Assembly (NCBI GenBank): GCA_026874595.1
Contig: CM049318.1
Location: forward strand, 47,910,456-47,974,455
Source: Sipunculus nudus
Lineage: Eukaryota; Annelida; Sipuncula; Golfingiida; Sipunculidae
Direction of reading: 5' to 3'
Length of the DNA stretch: 64,000 nucleotides
Position 1 is the stretch's first letter. Each line of letters begins with the position of its first letter. This document shows, in pieces, positions 36,540 to 49,000 of the stretch. The position numbers were made by a program, and so were the translations under genes. Below the pieces are notes generated by a model. That model was not told the DNA's origin and did no database searches. It saw nothing but the letters and a program-made list of their open reading frames with translations.

Positions 36540-37325
36540 TAAAACACCTCTTGACCTCTTGACCCAAAAATCAATAGGGTTCTTGCTTTTTTGTTGGGCC
36601 ATATATATATATATTAAGTTTAAAATCTATATGTGAATCCAAACTGGAGTTATGAAAGGTTTTTGAAATCAATGTGTTTACAGATGACCCCTGTCACCTT
36701 GACCTTTGACCCAGTGACCCAATTGGGAAAGGGACATTGCCTATTGGCAGGTGAGCTGTATGGTAAGATAGAAGCTCTGGTCTGAAAGGTTTTGCTTAAA
36801 ATGCATCCACAATCTTTTTAAAGATGTGTGGAGTGTGACCTTGACCTTTAACCTCATGTTCCTAAATGAGGAAGGATGTTTGTTTTAGTGTTGGGCCATA
36901 TAAAAGTCCAGTTTGAAATTCATATGTGAATCCCAACTGGATTTATCATCTTGAAATGCATATGTGGACAGATGGCTCCTGTGACCTTTACCTTTGAATT
37001 TGTGACCCCAAGATTGATATAGATGTTTCCCTAATGGCAGGTGTTATATATGTGATAGATGGAAAAACTGGCATGGAATGTTTGGCTGAAAATGGATCCA
37101 TCAAGTTTTTATAAATGTGAGTCCTGACACCTTAACCCTTAACCTAATGATCCCAAAATCAACAGGGTTCTTGCTTTAGTGATGGACCATTTATATATTA
37201 AGTTTGAAATCCATATGTGAATCAAAACTGGAGTTATCATCGGGAAATGAATTTGTGGACAAACAGAAGGACGGACAGGGTGATTACTATAGGGCACCCG
37301 CTTCAATTGAAGTGCGGCCTTAATA
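36540..37325 (-). mobile_element. Dispersed repeat with nuclear-receptor-like motifs
   Basis: On minus it repeats 'gggtcac...ggtcaaaggtcaaggt' blocks like those in the D and E interiors, with a ~250-bp spacing. The right edge has a palindromic stretch, CGCTTCAATTGAAGTGCGG (37300-37318), followed by CCTTAATAAAGC, which could be a hairpin end. Family not resolved. Confidence 0.55.
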
Positions 37326-38149
37326 AAGCATACACAATGTTGGTTGAATGAGGGACAAAAAATATAATTATGCTAATTACTATCTCAGCTATAATTTATT
37401 ACTGGAACTGACATTCAATTTCACACCTGGTGAAGTTTTTACTCTTCTTATGTAAGGAATTCCTTATTTGATGAACATGAACACTTAGCAATACACCACT
37501 TTGTGGACACAAATAAATCTAAAATGTAGTTAAAGTCTGGAATAAAAATGAATCAAATACAGAAAATTATAACATTCATCAATTTATGCACCATCGGGGA
37601 GGGGGGGGGGGGGTACAGGCCAGAGGGGAAGCCTGCAAGTAGTGGTTAAGCTGAGCTGAGCCAAGGTAAGCTGCCTTGAGTGGGTTACTTAACAGAGGTG
37701 AAGGCTGTGCAAGGTTTACTCGACGTAAACAACACTTTATAAAGCTACTCTTTTCAATCAATTCCCTTGAAATTTCAAATGTTAAAAGATTTAATCCATA
37801 TGTATATATACTGTGAAAATTTAATCAACAGTGTTTACAGGGAAGAAAAGCCTAGTGTGTGAGTCCCAGCTGATGAAGTTGAAAGAAAGTGTTTGTCTTT
37901 CCTTTTTTAATAATTATATTTTATAAATAACAAATGCACATTTAAGTTATTTTGAAAATGAAATAATTAAATTTATGTATTTCAAGTTAAGCAGACAAAA
38001 TCAAAACAGAGGATATCAGTAACATTTGTAGAAGAACTGACACAATATGCCAAACTCCTCTAAACAGGACAACTCATTAATACAGACAAAATCCTCCAGT
38101 CCCTTGACAGTCCGGCTTAGAGGAGTAATTTGTATTTCCAGAAAATTTT
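37326..38149. other. No gene; G-run
   Basis: AT-rich with a G-rich tract at 37596-37613 (13 consecutive G at its right end). No other feature. Confidence 0.55.
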
Positions 38150-39480
38150 GAAATCCAGACGAGGTGGTGATAGTTGAAGTGTAAATCTAGACAAGGTGGT
38201 GATAGTGGAAGTATAAATCCTGACGAGGTTGTGAAAGTGGAAGTATAAATCAAGATTAGGTGGTCATAGTGGAAGTATAAATCCAGATGAGGTGGTGATA
38301 GTGGAAGTATAAATCCAGATGAGGTGGTGATAGTGGAAGTATAAATCCAGATGAGGTTGTGATAGTGGAAGTATAAATCCAGATGAGGTGGTGATAGTGG
38401 AAGTATAAATCCAGATGAGGTGGTGATAGTGGAAGTATAAATCCATATGAGGTGGTGATAGTGGAAGTATAAATCCAGATGAGGTGGTGATAGTGGAAGT
38501 ATAAATCAAGATGAGGTTGTGATAGTGGAAGTATAAATCCTGACGAGGTGGTGATAGTGGAAGTATAAATCAAGAAGAGGTTGTGATAGTGGAAGTATAA
38601 ATCCAGATGAGGTGGTGAAAGTGGAAGTATAAATCCAGATGAGGTGGTCATAGTGGAAGTATAAATCCAGATGAGGTAGTGATAGTGGAAATATAAATCC
38701 AGATGAGGTGGTGATAGTGGAAGTCTAAATCCAGATGAGGCGGTGATAGTGGAAGTATAAATCAAGATGAGGTTGTGATAGTGGAAGTATAAATCCTGAC
38801 GAGGTGGTGATAGTGGAAGTATAAATCCAGATGAGGCGGTGAAAGGGGAAGTATAAATCAAGATTAGGTGGTCATAGTGGAAGTATAAATCCAGATGAGG
38901 TGGTCATAGTGGAAGTGTATAAATCCAGATGAGGTAGTGATAGTGGAAATATAAATCCAGATGAGGTTGTGATAGTGGAAGTATAAATCCAGATGAGGTG
39001 GTGATAGGGGAAGTATAAGTCCAGATGAGGTGGTGATAGTGGAAGTATAAATCAAGCTGAGGTAGTGATAGTGGAAGTATAAATCCAGATGAGGTGGTGA
39101 TAGTGGTAATATAAATCCAGATGAGGTGGTCACAGTGGAAGTATAAATCCAGATGAGGTGGTCATAGTGGAAGTATAAATCCATATGAGGTAGTGATAGT
39201 GGAAATATAAATCCACATGAGGTGGTGATAGTGGAAGTATAAATCAAGATGAGGTAGTGATAGTGGAAGTATAAATCCAGATGAGGTGGTGATAGTGGAA
39301 ATATAAATCCAGATGAGGTGGTCATAGTGGAAGTATAAATCAAGATGAGGTAGTGATAGTGGTAATATAAATCCAGATGAGGTGGTGATAGTGGAAATAT
39401 AAATCCAAATGAGGTGGTTATAGTGGAAGTCTAAATCCAGATGAGGTGGTGATAGTTGAAGTATAAATCTAAATGAGGAA
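38150..39480. repeat. 32-bp minisatellite, about 41 copies
   Basis: The unit runs AGTATAAATCCAGATGAGGT then GGTGATAGTGGA (32 bp; unit starts at 38281, 38313, 38345 and so on). Variants such as CAAGATGAGGTTG and CCTGACGAGG recur in blocks (38508 and 38756 onwards), showing higher-order duplication. On minus no frame has a stop in the consensus unit, so a frame passes through all three phases and gives a 32-residue period (for example IYTSTITT...YFHYHHLIW). A 2-bp insertion near 38917 shifts phase. Right of the array lies a family D 3' end. Not a gene in my view. Confidence 0.97.
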
Positions 39481-39490
39481 GTGTGAGTGG

Positions 39491-40923
39491 AACAAGTGAC
39501 CCATGGGTCAAGACGCTCAGCCGACTGACATGTTGGCAATATGTCCTTGCACAGGCAACTAATTAAGATAACGTATGTGGCATCATTGTTCATTCATCTT
39601 AGCTTAAGTCATCAAGACCCATAAGCACAACAAATTTGATGACAATCCAACCATCTGGCAAATTTGTGTGTATTTTGCATTATTTCTGGGGTGCTCAAAC
39701 ATACCCCAAAACTCTGAGAATATAGGTCACAGTGACCAAATTTCAGGTTCCTGGGGAGAAATTCTGAGGAACTCTCAGGATGTCAAGTTAGAAATTTCTG
39801 GGCCAAATGGTTATGATTTGTGCCCTACTTTGGTATCAAATTTTCAATCATTCTGAGGGGTGCTTATAAGCCCCATAGCTGAGAAAATATGGGTAACAGA
39901 GACCTAATTTCAAGTTTCCAAAGAGACTTCTCATGGACCCCCCTGGATTTAAAGTTAGAAGATTCCAGGTCCAATGGTAATGATTTGTGTCCTGCTTTGG
40001 TATCAAGTTTTTAATAATGCTGGGTGTGTTTATAAGCCCCATAGCTCAGAGAATATGGGTAAAAGAGACCTAATTTCAAGTTTCCAAAGATATTTTTTAC
40101 AGACCTCCCTGGATGTCAAGTAAGAAGATTCTAGGACCAATGTTTACAATTTGTGCCCTGTTAACGGATGACTGCATCTTTGAAGGTCTCCAAAATAGAG
40201 AAAAAATATGTGTTAGTATTTTTTTAAAAGTCCAGGTGGTGCTACCAGTCTGCAGGAACTGAGGAAACACTCCATGATCCATATGCATGCAAAGAATCAT
40301 GCCAATCAATGCACTAGTTGTTAGATACTAGAGCTTTTGTATCAAATTTTTAGTTATGCTGAGGGGTACTTTGGAGCCCCAAAGCTCGGACAATATACGT
40401 GACAGAGACCTGATTTTAAGTTCAGAAGGAGACTTTTTTATGGGCGTTCTTGCATGTCAAGTTACAAGATTCTAGGTCCAGTCATTACAATTTGTGCCCT
40501 GTTAACAGATGACCACCAAAACAGAGAAAAAAAAGTAAAAAATCGAAAAAATACAGGTGGTGCCACCAGTCTGCAGAAACTGATGAAACATTCTTCCACG
40601 ACCAATATTCATGCAAAAAATCATGGTGATCAATGCATTGGTTGTTCAGATACTTGAGCTTTTGTATCAAATTTTTCATTATTCTGAGGGGTACTTTGGA
40701 GTCCCATAGCTTGAAGAATATGGGTAACAGAGACCTAATTCCAAGTTTCCAAGGAGGCTTTTCATGGACCTCTGTGGATGTAAAGTTAGAAGGTTCCAGG
40801 TCCAGTGGTTATGATTTGTGCCCTGTAAATGGACAGAAGGCCGGACGGCCAGATGGCCGGATGGACGATGGACAAAGAGTGATCGCTATAGCTCAGATGA
40901 CTTACAGTCAGCTGAGCTAAAAA
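39491..40923 (-). mobile_element. Family D Helitron-like element, full length
   Basis: Same plan as 24381-25828: AACAAGT plus GACCCATGGGTC (39498-39509) and GCTCAGCCGACTG at the left, CAGTCAGCTGAGCTAAAAA at the right, ~338-bp units between. It directly follows the 32-bp minisatellite. The short frames inside are repeat-derived. Confidence 0.85.
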
Positions 40924-42285
40924 GTGTTTTGCTCTCAACAGAATGTTCTAAGTGTATTGTATATGGTCTATCAGTTATTGTAAAGTGACTGTTTTTTTTT
41001 TTCATGTAATGATTCATTTCTGAACAAAAAGTCACTGATTCCCCTTTGTGTGGCGGTTTCTTTTAGTTAGGCTTCTTTATGAACACGCTTGATCTTTAAC
41101 AGGGATCTCAGGGATCATTGGTGCCTATGTGGACTCAATCCCTTTCGAATTAAAGACCTGTTGGAATTTCCAATATGGCTCCCAGAACACAATGGGGGAT
41201 TTTAAGGGCGATATCTGAACAAGAACATGCTTGATCTTTCTCATTTACACAGAGATGATTGTTAGCTATAAGGGCTCCATCTCTATCGAATGGCAGACCA
41301 GGCGGAATTCAAATATGGCAAACAGAGTACAATCAGTAATTTTTATATTGCACACATTATTTCAGACATATCTTCTTTAATATTATTTGAACCAATAGGA
41401 TTGTTTCCCTCCTGCATATGGATAAAAACCTGTTCCTGTTTGTCTTATTTTTCATCTTTGATTGAAACCTTTCACCCATATGTAAACTTGTCCAGCACTA
41501 CCAGAAATGAGGGGCCCTCTGAGGACCACTGTCTGACCACATCTAGTTATTGCTATTTTGATGGACTGATGTTCTTCCAATGCAGCAGGAAAATGTTGGA
41601 TAATTATGCCTCAATGTATAATACACACCAAGGTTTTTAGTTTAGATTTTATGACAAAAAAAGGTCATCTTTGGGGGAAGACAGTATAAACTGGGACCAG
41701 TACTTTCACAGATTCTCTTGTCATGGATGTCTAAACAGAAATCTGAGAACATTTTTGTTTGATTTTTTTACTAGAAGAAATGTTTTATCTGAAGAAAAAA
41801 AAGAAGTTTATAAGAAAAAGTTTATAAGAAAAAAAAATAAAAAAGTTGTTTTCCAGCTTTCATAAGTAACATTAGACAGGATGAGTAAAAACAAAAATGA
41901 CTTACACAACAAATCCAGCAGAGATTTCCATTGCATTAATCTGCTGGACCATGTTTGCTCAGTGCTCACAGACTGTACTGGATAGAAGGGGGTAAAGCAG
42001 AGTAGGGCTTTAGGTTTCAGTCTCCAGGAAATCACCACAGCCCCAGTTTGTTGATTAGATGATCAATAAAACATACAATAAAACCTGTGCTAAGCAGAGA
42101 ACCATTCAGACTCATATGGTGGAGAGGAGGACAGATATGTTTAAGGTTGCAGAAAACTGATATCTGTTCATTTTGCTCTCTCTGTTACATCACAATTCAC
42201 TGTAGATTTAACAGTTTCTCAGACTTTCATTATGATGTTTTAAAAAATGTATACTAAAAATTGTACTTTTGTTTGTCAAAATTAT
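40924..42285. other. No gene; degenerate direct repeat
   Basis: At about 41078-41200 and 41205-41335 two diverged ~130-bp copies share 'gaaca.gcttgatctt' and 'tccctttcgaatt / atctctatcgaat'. A-rich tract at 41790-41845. The frame 41290-41640 has no recognisable domain. Confidence 0.45.
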
Positions 42286-42542
42286 GTATCAAACCTCCAA
42301 TATTTTGATAATTAATGCATGGATCGACACAAATCTTGCCTTGAATATTGACCATAACTAATTTTGTCAGTTCCCAAAAAGTGGTGGCGCCACCTGTATT
42401 TTTTGTTATTTTAACGAATAGTTTTCTACTTTTTTTACTATTAAATGACAACAATCATGTCAGTTTCTCAGCTTTGATTACATCTAGTGTCTGAAAACCT
42501 AGTGTGGTTATTGATGACAAATGATGCCCACTGGTAATCTCC

Positions 42543-42576
<34 letters not shown>

Positions 42577-44428
42577 ATCCTTCCATCCATCCACACAAAT
42601 TGGTTTCCAGATGATAACTCCAGGTTGGATTGACACATGGATTTCAAACCTTATTTAAATATGGCCCACCACTAAAGCAAGAACCTGTATGATTTTTGGG
42701 TCAATGACGTCAAGGTCACAGGACTTTATTTAAAAATGTTATGGCTGCATTTTAAGCCAAGCTTATCATCCCAAACTTTCCATCTTGCCAATTTAGCTGA
42801 CTTGCCAGGATGGGGAGAGCATAAATGAATTGGGGTCACCAGGTCAAAGGTCAAGGTTGCAGGGGCCATCTGTTCACAAAATAGTTTCCAGATGATAACT
42901 TCAGTTTAGTTTAAAATATTGGTTTCAAACTTATCTTATTATATATGGTTCACCACTAAAGTAAGAACCCTGTTGATTTTTGGGTCCAAATGTCAAAGGT
43001 CAAGGTCACAGGACCCATTTCTATAAAAAAATGTGTATTCATTTCAAACTTTTCATCAGAAACCTTCCATCTTCAAGATGTTGCTAATCCGCCAATAGGG
43101 AAAGATTCTGTTCAATTTTGGGGGTCATTAGGTCAAAGGTCAAGGTCACAGTACCCACTTATTTAAAAAGATTGCTCAGCTACCAACAGGGGAAGAACCT
43201 GATTGATTTGGGGGTCACAAGGTCAAAGGTCATGGTCACAGGGGCCCATCTGCCCACATATTTGTTTCTGGATGATAACTCCAGTTTGGATTGACATATT
43301 GGTTTCAATTTTGACTTATACATGACCCACCAATAATGTTAGAACTCTTTTGATTTTGGGGTCATAAGACCAAAGGTCAAGGTCAGAGGACCCACTTCTT
43401 TAAAAAGATGTATTTTTATCCAAACTTTCTGTCCCAAACCTCCTATCTTCCAAATGTTGCTCACCTGCCAATAGTGGAAGTAACTTATGGATTTTGGGGT
43501 CACAAGGTCAACAGTCAAGGTCATGTGGGCCATCTATCCACATATTAGTTTCCAGATGATAACACCAGTTTGGTTTGAAATATTGGTTTCAAACTTGACT
43601 TATATATGGCCCACCACGAAAGTTTAGAGGGACCTATTTCCAGGTCCGTTCAAGGTCGACCCATTTTTTGGCGTCAAGAGTGAGCAGACATTAAATATTG
43701 TAGGGCAGCAGAGAATGTTAGGCATTAAATGTATGAGGGAAAATATATTGATTCCAGATGAGGGGAGACAGGAAGAGTTTCAATAATTTTTTTCTCAGAG
43801 GTAATCATAATTTTTTGTGCTGTTTGAAGGGATTGAATGTGTCAGTGCTGGTGGTGTGGGCATGGCTCGGCAGGTGGAGACATCTGTGGTGCACTTTGGT
43901 AAACTTCAGAAGCTGGTCTCTAAGGGAAAAAAGAGATACTGAACCCCCTGTTTTTCTGGAACAAAATAAAATTTCAGTTGTTGACCTTGAGTTTGATGTA
44001 TAACATGACGCCAAACACTTGATAGAAAAACCTTTTCCAGTGCACCCAACATGTGCACCTTATATGATAATATATAGGGCTTCGAAATAAGTCCCTATAA
44101 CCTAAAGTAAAAACTGTTGATTCTGGGGTCATGAGATCAAAGGTCAAGGTCACAGGACCCACCACTTTCTTTCATCTCAATCCTTCCATCATCAAAATGT
44201 GGTGCACCTGCCAATAGGGGAAGTTTCCTTTTGATTTTTGGGTCACAAGGTCAAAGGTTAAGGTCATAGGGCCCATCCATTCACAAATTAGTTTATGGAT
44301 GATAACTCCAGTTTGGGTAGACAGGTTGGCTTCAAACTAAACACAGGACCAATATTTTGGAAAACCTCATAAACATATATACTTATAGACAAATGCAGCT
44401 GAGCGTCGAGACAAATGGGTCCCTAGTT
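42286..44428 (+). mobile_element. Family D element, 5'-truncated, with nested MITE
   Basis: Aligns with 55.65-57.39 kb from 'caaacctccaatattttgataattaatgcatgg' onward. The 3' end is a degenerate version of CAGCTGAGCGTC...GGGTCCCTAGTT (44398-44428). The 5' terminus is missing. Repeated AGGTCAAAGGTCAAGGTCA blocks (for example near 42842, 43132, 43219), a (CTGT)n run near 42545-42575 and a GGTGGCGCCACC at 42383-42394. It is interrupted at 43624-44100. Confidence 0.75.
43624..44100. mobile_element. 477-bp hAT-like MITE with 8-bp target duplication
   Basis: Flanks are ACGAAAGT (43616-43623) and CCTAAAGT (44101-44108). The uninterrupted family sequence elsewhere reads ACTAAAGT (for example near 42954), so each copy differs from the original by one base: a decayed 8-bp duplication. 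The ends are inverted repeats (TTAGAGGGACCTATTTC against TTATAGGGACTTATTTC). An 8-bp duplication suggests hAT. The frame 43758-44003 lies inside and has no transposase motif. Confidence 0.72.
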
Positions 44429-45802
44429 TATTTGCAAATCAGACTATTTTTTAACAATGTTTTAACCAAACACAATACAAAATATGTCTTTAGATACATT
44501 TATGCTAAAATATCTGGACAAATTTCCATGAGAGTTTAAGATTTACAAATTTTTCTTGTGGTCCCAGATCTGGAGTCCGTGGGGTCTGAGTTTTACACAC
44601 TGCCTGAATGCAGTGATTATCTCACTGGAACACATTGGCTCAGCTTTAAAACAGGAAATGTCCATGGGAGTGTGTGATATTTAAAAATATATACAACCAT
44701 TAAATGTACCACATAATATAATGCTACCACAAACTTTTTCGCAGTGGGATTGCCCGACCATGTGAGTGCTCATGCAGTTTTTGTGCATGAGAACACTATA
44801 CAGCACTATACTGTACTACCATGCAAGATAACAGGTTCCTTTACTTGCAGATTGACAGGGTCGGAGGGCAACTTTAAATGGCGATGTTCACCATAATATA
44901 TTTTCAAATAAAAATTAATTTATTTATCATATCAACTTCTTCGAAAATTCTCCGGCCAATCACTTGGCTTCAATTCATTTTATGCATAACACTATGCATA
45001 TAATGGATCTACATATTAATAGTGTAGCGCGATTTGTGTGATTTTCCGTATCTCCTCTGGCACCGCGGATTTCCGTGATTTGCGAAGACATTCCACCATT
45101 CATACAATAACGTATTCGTCCGACACAAGGTCAACTCAAAAACGGAATACTTATACCAAATGTTGGATTCAAAGAGATCTTATGACAGTAACAAGACATT
45201 CAACTATGATGGGCTATTTGACATCAGAATTAAATGCTTGCCCAAAACCGTGCGTAGCACGGGTAATTACTAGTATCTGGTTAAAAATGTGATAACAAAA
45301 ACTCGGCATTTGTTTCCAGAGCATTCCTCTGAGACCCTTGGAGCGATCTTTCCTGAGACATTTGTCTATCCCTTCTTCCAAATCATATTTTATGATCATA
45401 AATAACAGCTGAGCGCCTTGACCCATGGGTCCCTTGTTTAAGTAGTTACAATGTATGCTATACATGTGCTGATAAGACATAGGGTGCAATAATTTAATTA
45501 GGCTATTTATAAATCATTGCATTTCTGTATTCTCCCAGTATTTATGGATTGTTTGGTTCCAGTATATTTGAATGACCAAGAAAATATAACAAATGAAATT
45601 TGTGTTTTGTAAAAATAGCATTTTGATCACTGTAAAAATGATTAACATCACTTTGATCTAGCAGTTTATGGTTACCTGCATGAATGATAAGCTCACAGGC
45701 CTCATTTACCCTCAGTTACAAGCTCTCATTGTTGTAGGTTGCAATCTTGACCTCAAAGTTGACATAATTATGCATGTTGTTATTTCATGTAAGAATATAT
45801 TG
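44429..45802. other. No gene; two isolated Helitron-like 3' ends
   Basis: At 45248-45273 a hairpin CCGTGC-gta-GCACGG is followed by seven bases and CTAGTA, fitting the Helitron 3' rule; no partner end found. At 45407-45437 CAGCTGAGCGCCTTGACCCA(TGGGTCCCTTGTT) is a family D 3' end without a body. The rest is AT-rich. Confidence 0.5.
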
Positions 45803-46048
45803 CAGGGCTTGACATTATAACCATTAATTCCAGAAAGTTCCTAAAAGTCACCTCCTACTTGCCTGAATGGGAAAGTGGGAACAACATAAATCTTTATCCT
45901 AAGGTCTAAAAAAGGATGTTTGTGTTCTTATTCAATGATTCTTCAATGATTTCTGTAGGGCAAGTAAAAATTTGTGTAAGGCAAGTAAAAGCTAGATTGT
46001 TACTTGCCTGACTAGGCAAGAACTTTTAAAAGTTAACGTTGAGCCCTA
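45803..46048. mobile_element. 246-bp hAT-type MITE
   Basis: Ends are inverted: left CAGGGCTTGACATTA, right (reverse complement) TAGGGCTCAACGTTA. CAGGGCTYRACATTA is a familiar terminus of animal hAT elements. The interior has the motif TACTTGCCTG facing CTAGGCAAG, also seen in such MITEs. No exact 8-bp duplication is left. Confidence 0.65.
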
Positions 46049-49000
46049 AATTGACCTGATACACAACCACGAATGGACTGACCTGCAGTCTTATTTCCAC
46101 ACACATATTAACATGATCTGATGATCTCATTATAGAGACAAAGTTAGAGCTAATTTTTTAGAGTACAATGAGGCTGTATATACTGAACATATGAATTATC
46201 ATTGGCGAGTAGGCTGACTGAAGAATTAATGCCTTGTAATGCTCTATTCCTTAGTAAAATTATTTGAGTCTATAAATTAAAGAAATCATTAATATTCCTG
46301 ACTCTGTCTGAATATCAGTACACAGAAGTGCACTGAGTTGAACATTGATCTTCACTTGCTCCTGAATTAATTTAATAGATTCTAAATATTGAAATGTTGA
46401 AACATTCCTTTAAATATTTCTAACATCACAAATATGCCATCTCCTACTTTTTTTTACTGTTTTTTCTTTTAAATACTTTATCAAGAAAGATATATTTTTT
46501 TTATGAAGGTCAAGTCTTATTTGATGAGGGTGATAAATGAAGAAAGTCTTATTTATATGTGTAATTGCAGTATCATAATCATAGTTATTAATAAATGTAA
46601 TTCTTGTAAGTCTCACATATGTATGTAAATTTAGAACCAGGTTTTAAAATGAGTAATCCCACAAATTTAAAAGGTCATGAGTTAAGGTTTTACTCTTAAA
46701 ATTAGGAAAATGAAGAGTATAGAAAAGACTGAGACCTGGTTATAAATGTAGAATGACAGATGCCAGTAGGTTGTTTCTGGTGTCCTAAAGAAGTTTATTT
46801 CAAGATTATCTAGGATATACATGTGTGGACCACAATTTTTATAGAACCAATTTTTATTTCTAGCAGGCATTTTATAGCAACGATTTTCTACCCTTTTTTT
46901 TACATGTATTAGCAGGGCCTTTTAAACCTTATATTGCTCCAGCTTGCAGGAGTAGCTAAAAATTACAATTTTTATAGTATCAATTTTTTTTTATCTTGCA
47001 GGCATTTTATTGCAACAATTTTCTACCTTTTTTTACAAGTATTAGCATGGCCTTCTACATCCTATATTGCAGGAGTAGCTAAAATGTACAATTTGTGTTT
47101 ATGCATTACAAGTCTCATCCATCTGAAAATGATGAATGCTATAAACCTGTGTCCTGAGGGAGGAAACATTACTAGTATTGGCTACCTCTGCCACTTGGCT
47201 TATAGTAATGGGCTAATGCTAAGTGACAGGATCAAGTGGAATTGCGCAAGCAGAGCAGTTTTTGTTCCAAACATCATTACAGGGCAGCTTCCCTCCTGAT
47301 TCCCAGTACACAACAAGAATAATTCATATCCTGGTACACCCTATTCCCATCTAATGTAGCCTTTAATTATCTTAATAAATACTGCCTGAAAAAGGTAGGC
47401 CTGGTTACACAATGTCTCTGGTTCCTGTGAAGTTTTCAACCTCACACTAAAGAGAATCTGATAGCTCAGCAGTAGATGATTCAAGCCCATCAACAACACA
47501 TCCACAGCCCCTGCAGCCATCAGCAGAAATCAGCAGCAACAAATGGAAAAATGTTTAATCACTCTTAAAAAAAAACTTGGCAGGTGTATTCCTTTAAAGT
47601 ATTGATAGGCCACTTGCATTTTCATATAATCCTGAATAATTGATGATCATCCATAATTGAAACTGACTAAAACAAGCTGGTGTGAGATAAAAAAAAAATG
47701 AGCAAAACTTGATAATGAATTCTGAAAAAGAGCATCATGCTGCAGTGTTAGCAATCCCTGACAGGCCAGTAATAGCCTGTAACTGTGCAGCAAACTTTTT
47801 CCTGGATCTAACACATGCAGGTGCTGGTCTTACAAAATGTGCTCAATCAGCAGGAGACTTTTGGCTCCAGTGAGCATCCTCTTTCATCCCCGCATCTAAT
47901 GGCAAGATTCTGCCAAAGGAGACCAGAGAAGGATCCATATTTAATGCTGTCTGACTCATTATGCTCACCAGCCCTTCATTTTAAAAGTTCTTAAGTTAAA
48001 TGATTCAAACTCATGGTGCCGGCTGCCATTAAGTCCACACACATCACCCGAGGCTTCCAGAGGAATATGGAATGGCCGAAACTGCAAGTACAAGGGCTAT
48101 GGGCCTCGAAACAGTGTTGTTTACAAGATTGAGTTCGGCTCTTGAATGGCATGGCTGGGTCTCCGCTGCTGGGATCGGTAGAGGGAATGTGGGTTGCTTC
48201 TGGCTTTGTGGCTGTGGAGGCTGTAGCTTTCTAAAAGGTCACCGGCTCGGGATGGACGATGGCGGCCTTTGTGGCTCCCTGCTTGGCTTGGCGTGGCACT
48301 GCGACTGTTGAATCAGAGAACATGCTTAAGGAGTACACAGGGCTGAGGTCTTGACCGCAGCAACCTGTAGCTGCTCGATGAGCGTATACCTCTTTTGGCT
48401 TTGGGATGCAACTCAGTCATAAGGTGCTGGACTTCAAATCTCAAGATACCACATTTTTCAAATCCAGCAAGGATTTAACTACGTAGAAATGACTGGATCT
48501 GAGTTAAACTGAATGTTAGTCAACATGGCAGAAAGGAAATTAGCAAATGTACAGAAACCAAAAGGAGAGCAATGAGAGACATTCATGTATTGTCATTAAT
48601 GTTTTCATTAATGCATGCATGATCTAAACTGGTTTTAAACTAATGAAGGTAGTACTGAAAGAAGCAAACTGAAAAATTTATTTTTGAAAAAGTATGAGAT
48701 AAATTAATATTTTTTAAAGGATTAATTTAAATTTGTCAGGACTGTGCACCCACAAAATGTGGGAAGACAGGATATAAAATACAAGCCAGTAACCTTGAAG
48801 GTATGAAGAGAATCACGGCTTCCCTGTGTGAAACTCTCCAGCTGTCCACCCACAATGGCTATGGATTATGTTATGTAAAGCCCTCAGAGAGTTGATGATA
48901 CAAAGCTGCCGGGATGCAACAGCATCTTCAAGCTAGGCATGATCAAGTCTACTATGGTGGTCACATAATAGATGCTGTAATTATCTCAGTACCTCAGCAT

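Noticed and set aside
38256-39593. Tyr/Thr/His-rich minus frames over the 32-bp minisatellite
   Set aside because: The translation simply cycles through the three phases of one DNA unit, so a selected protein is unlikely.
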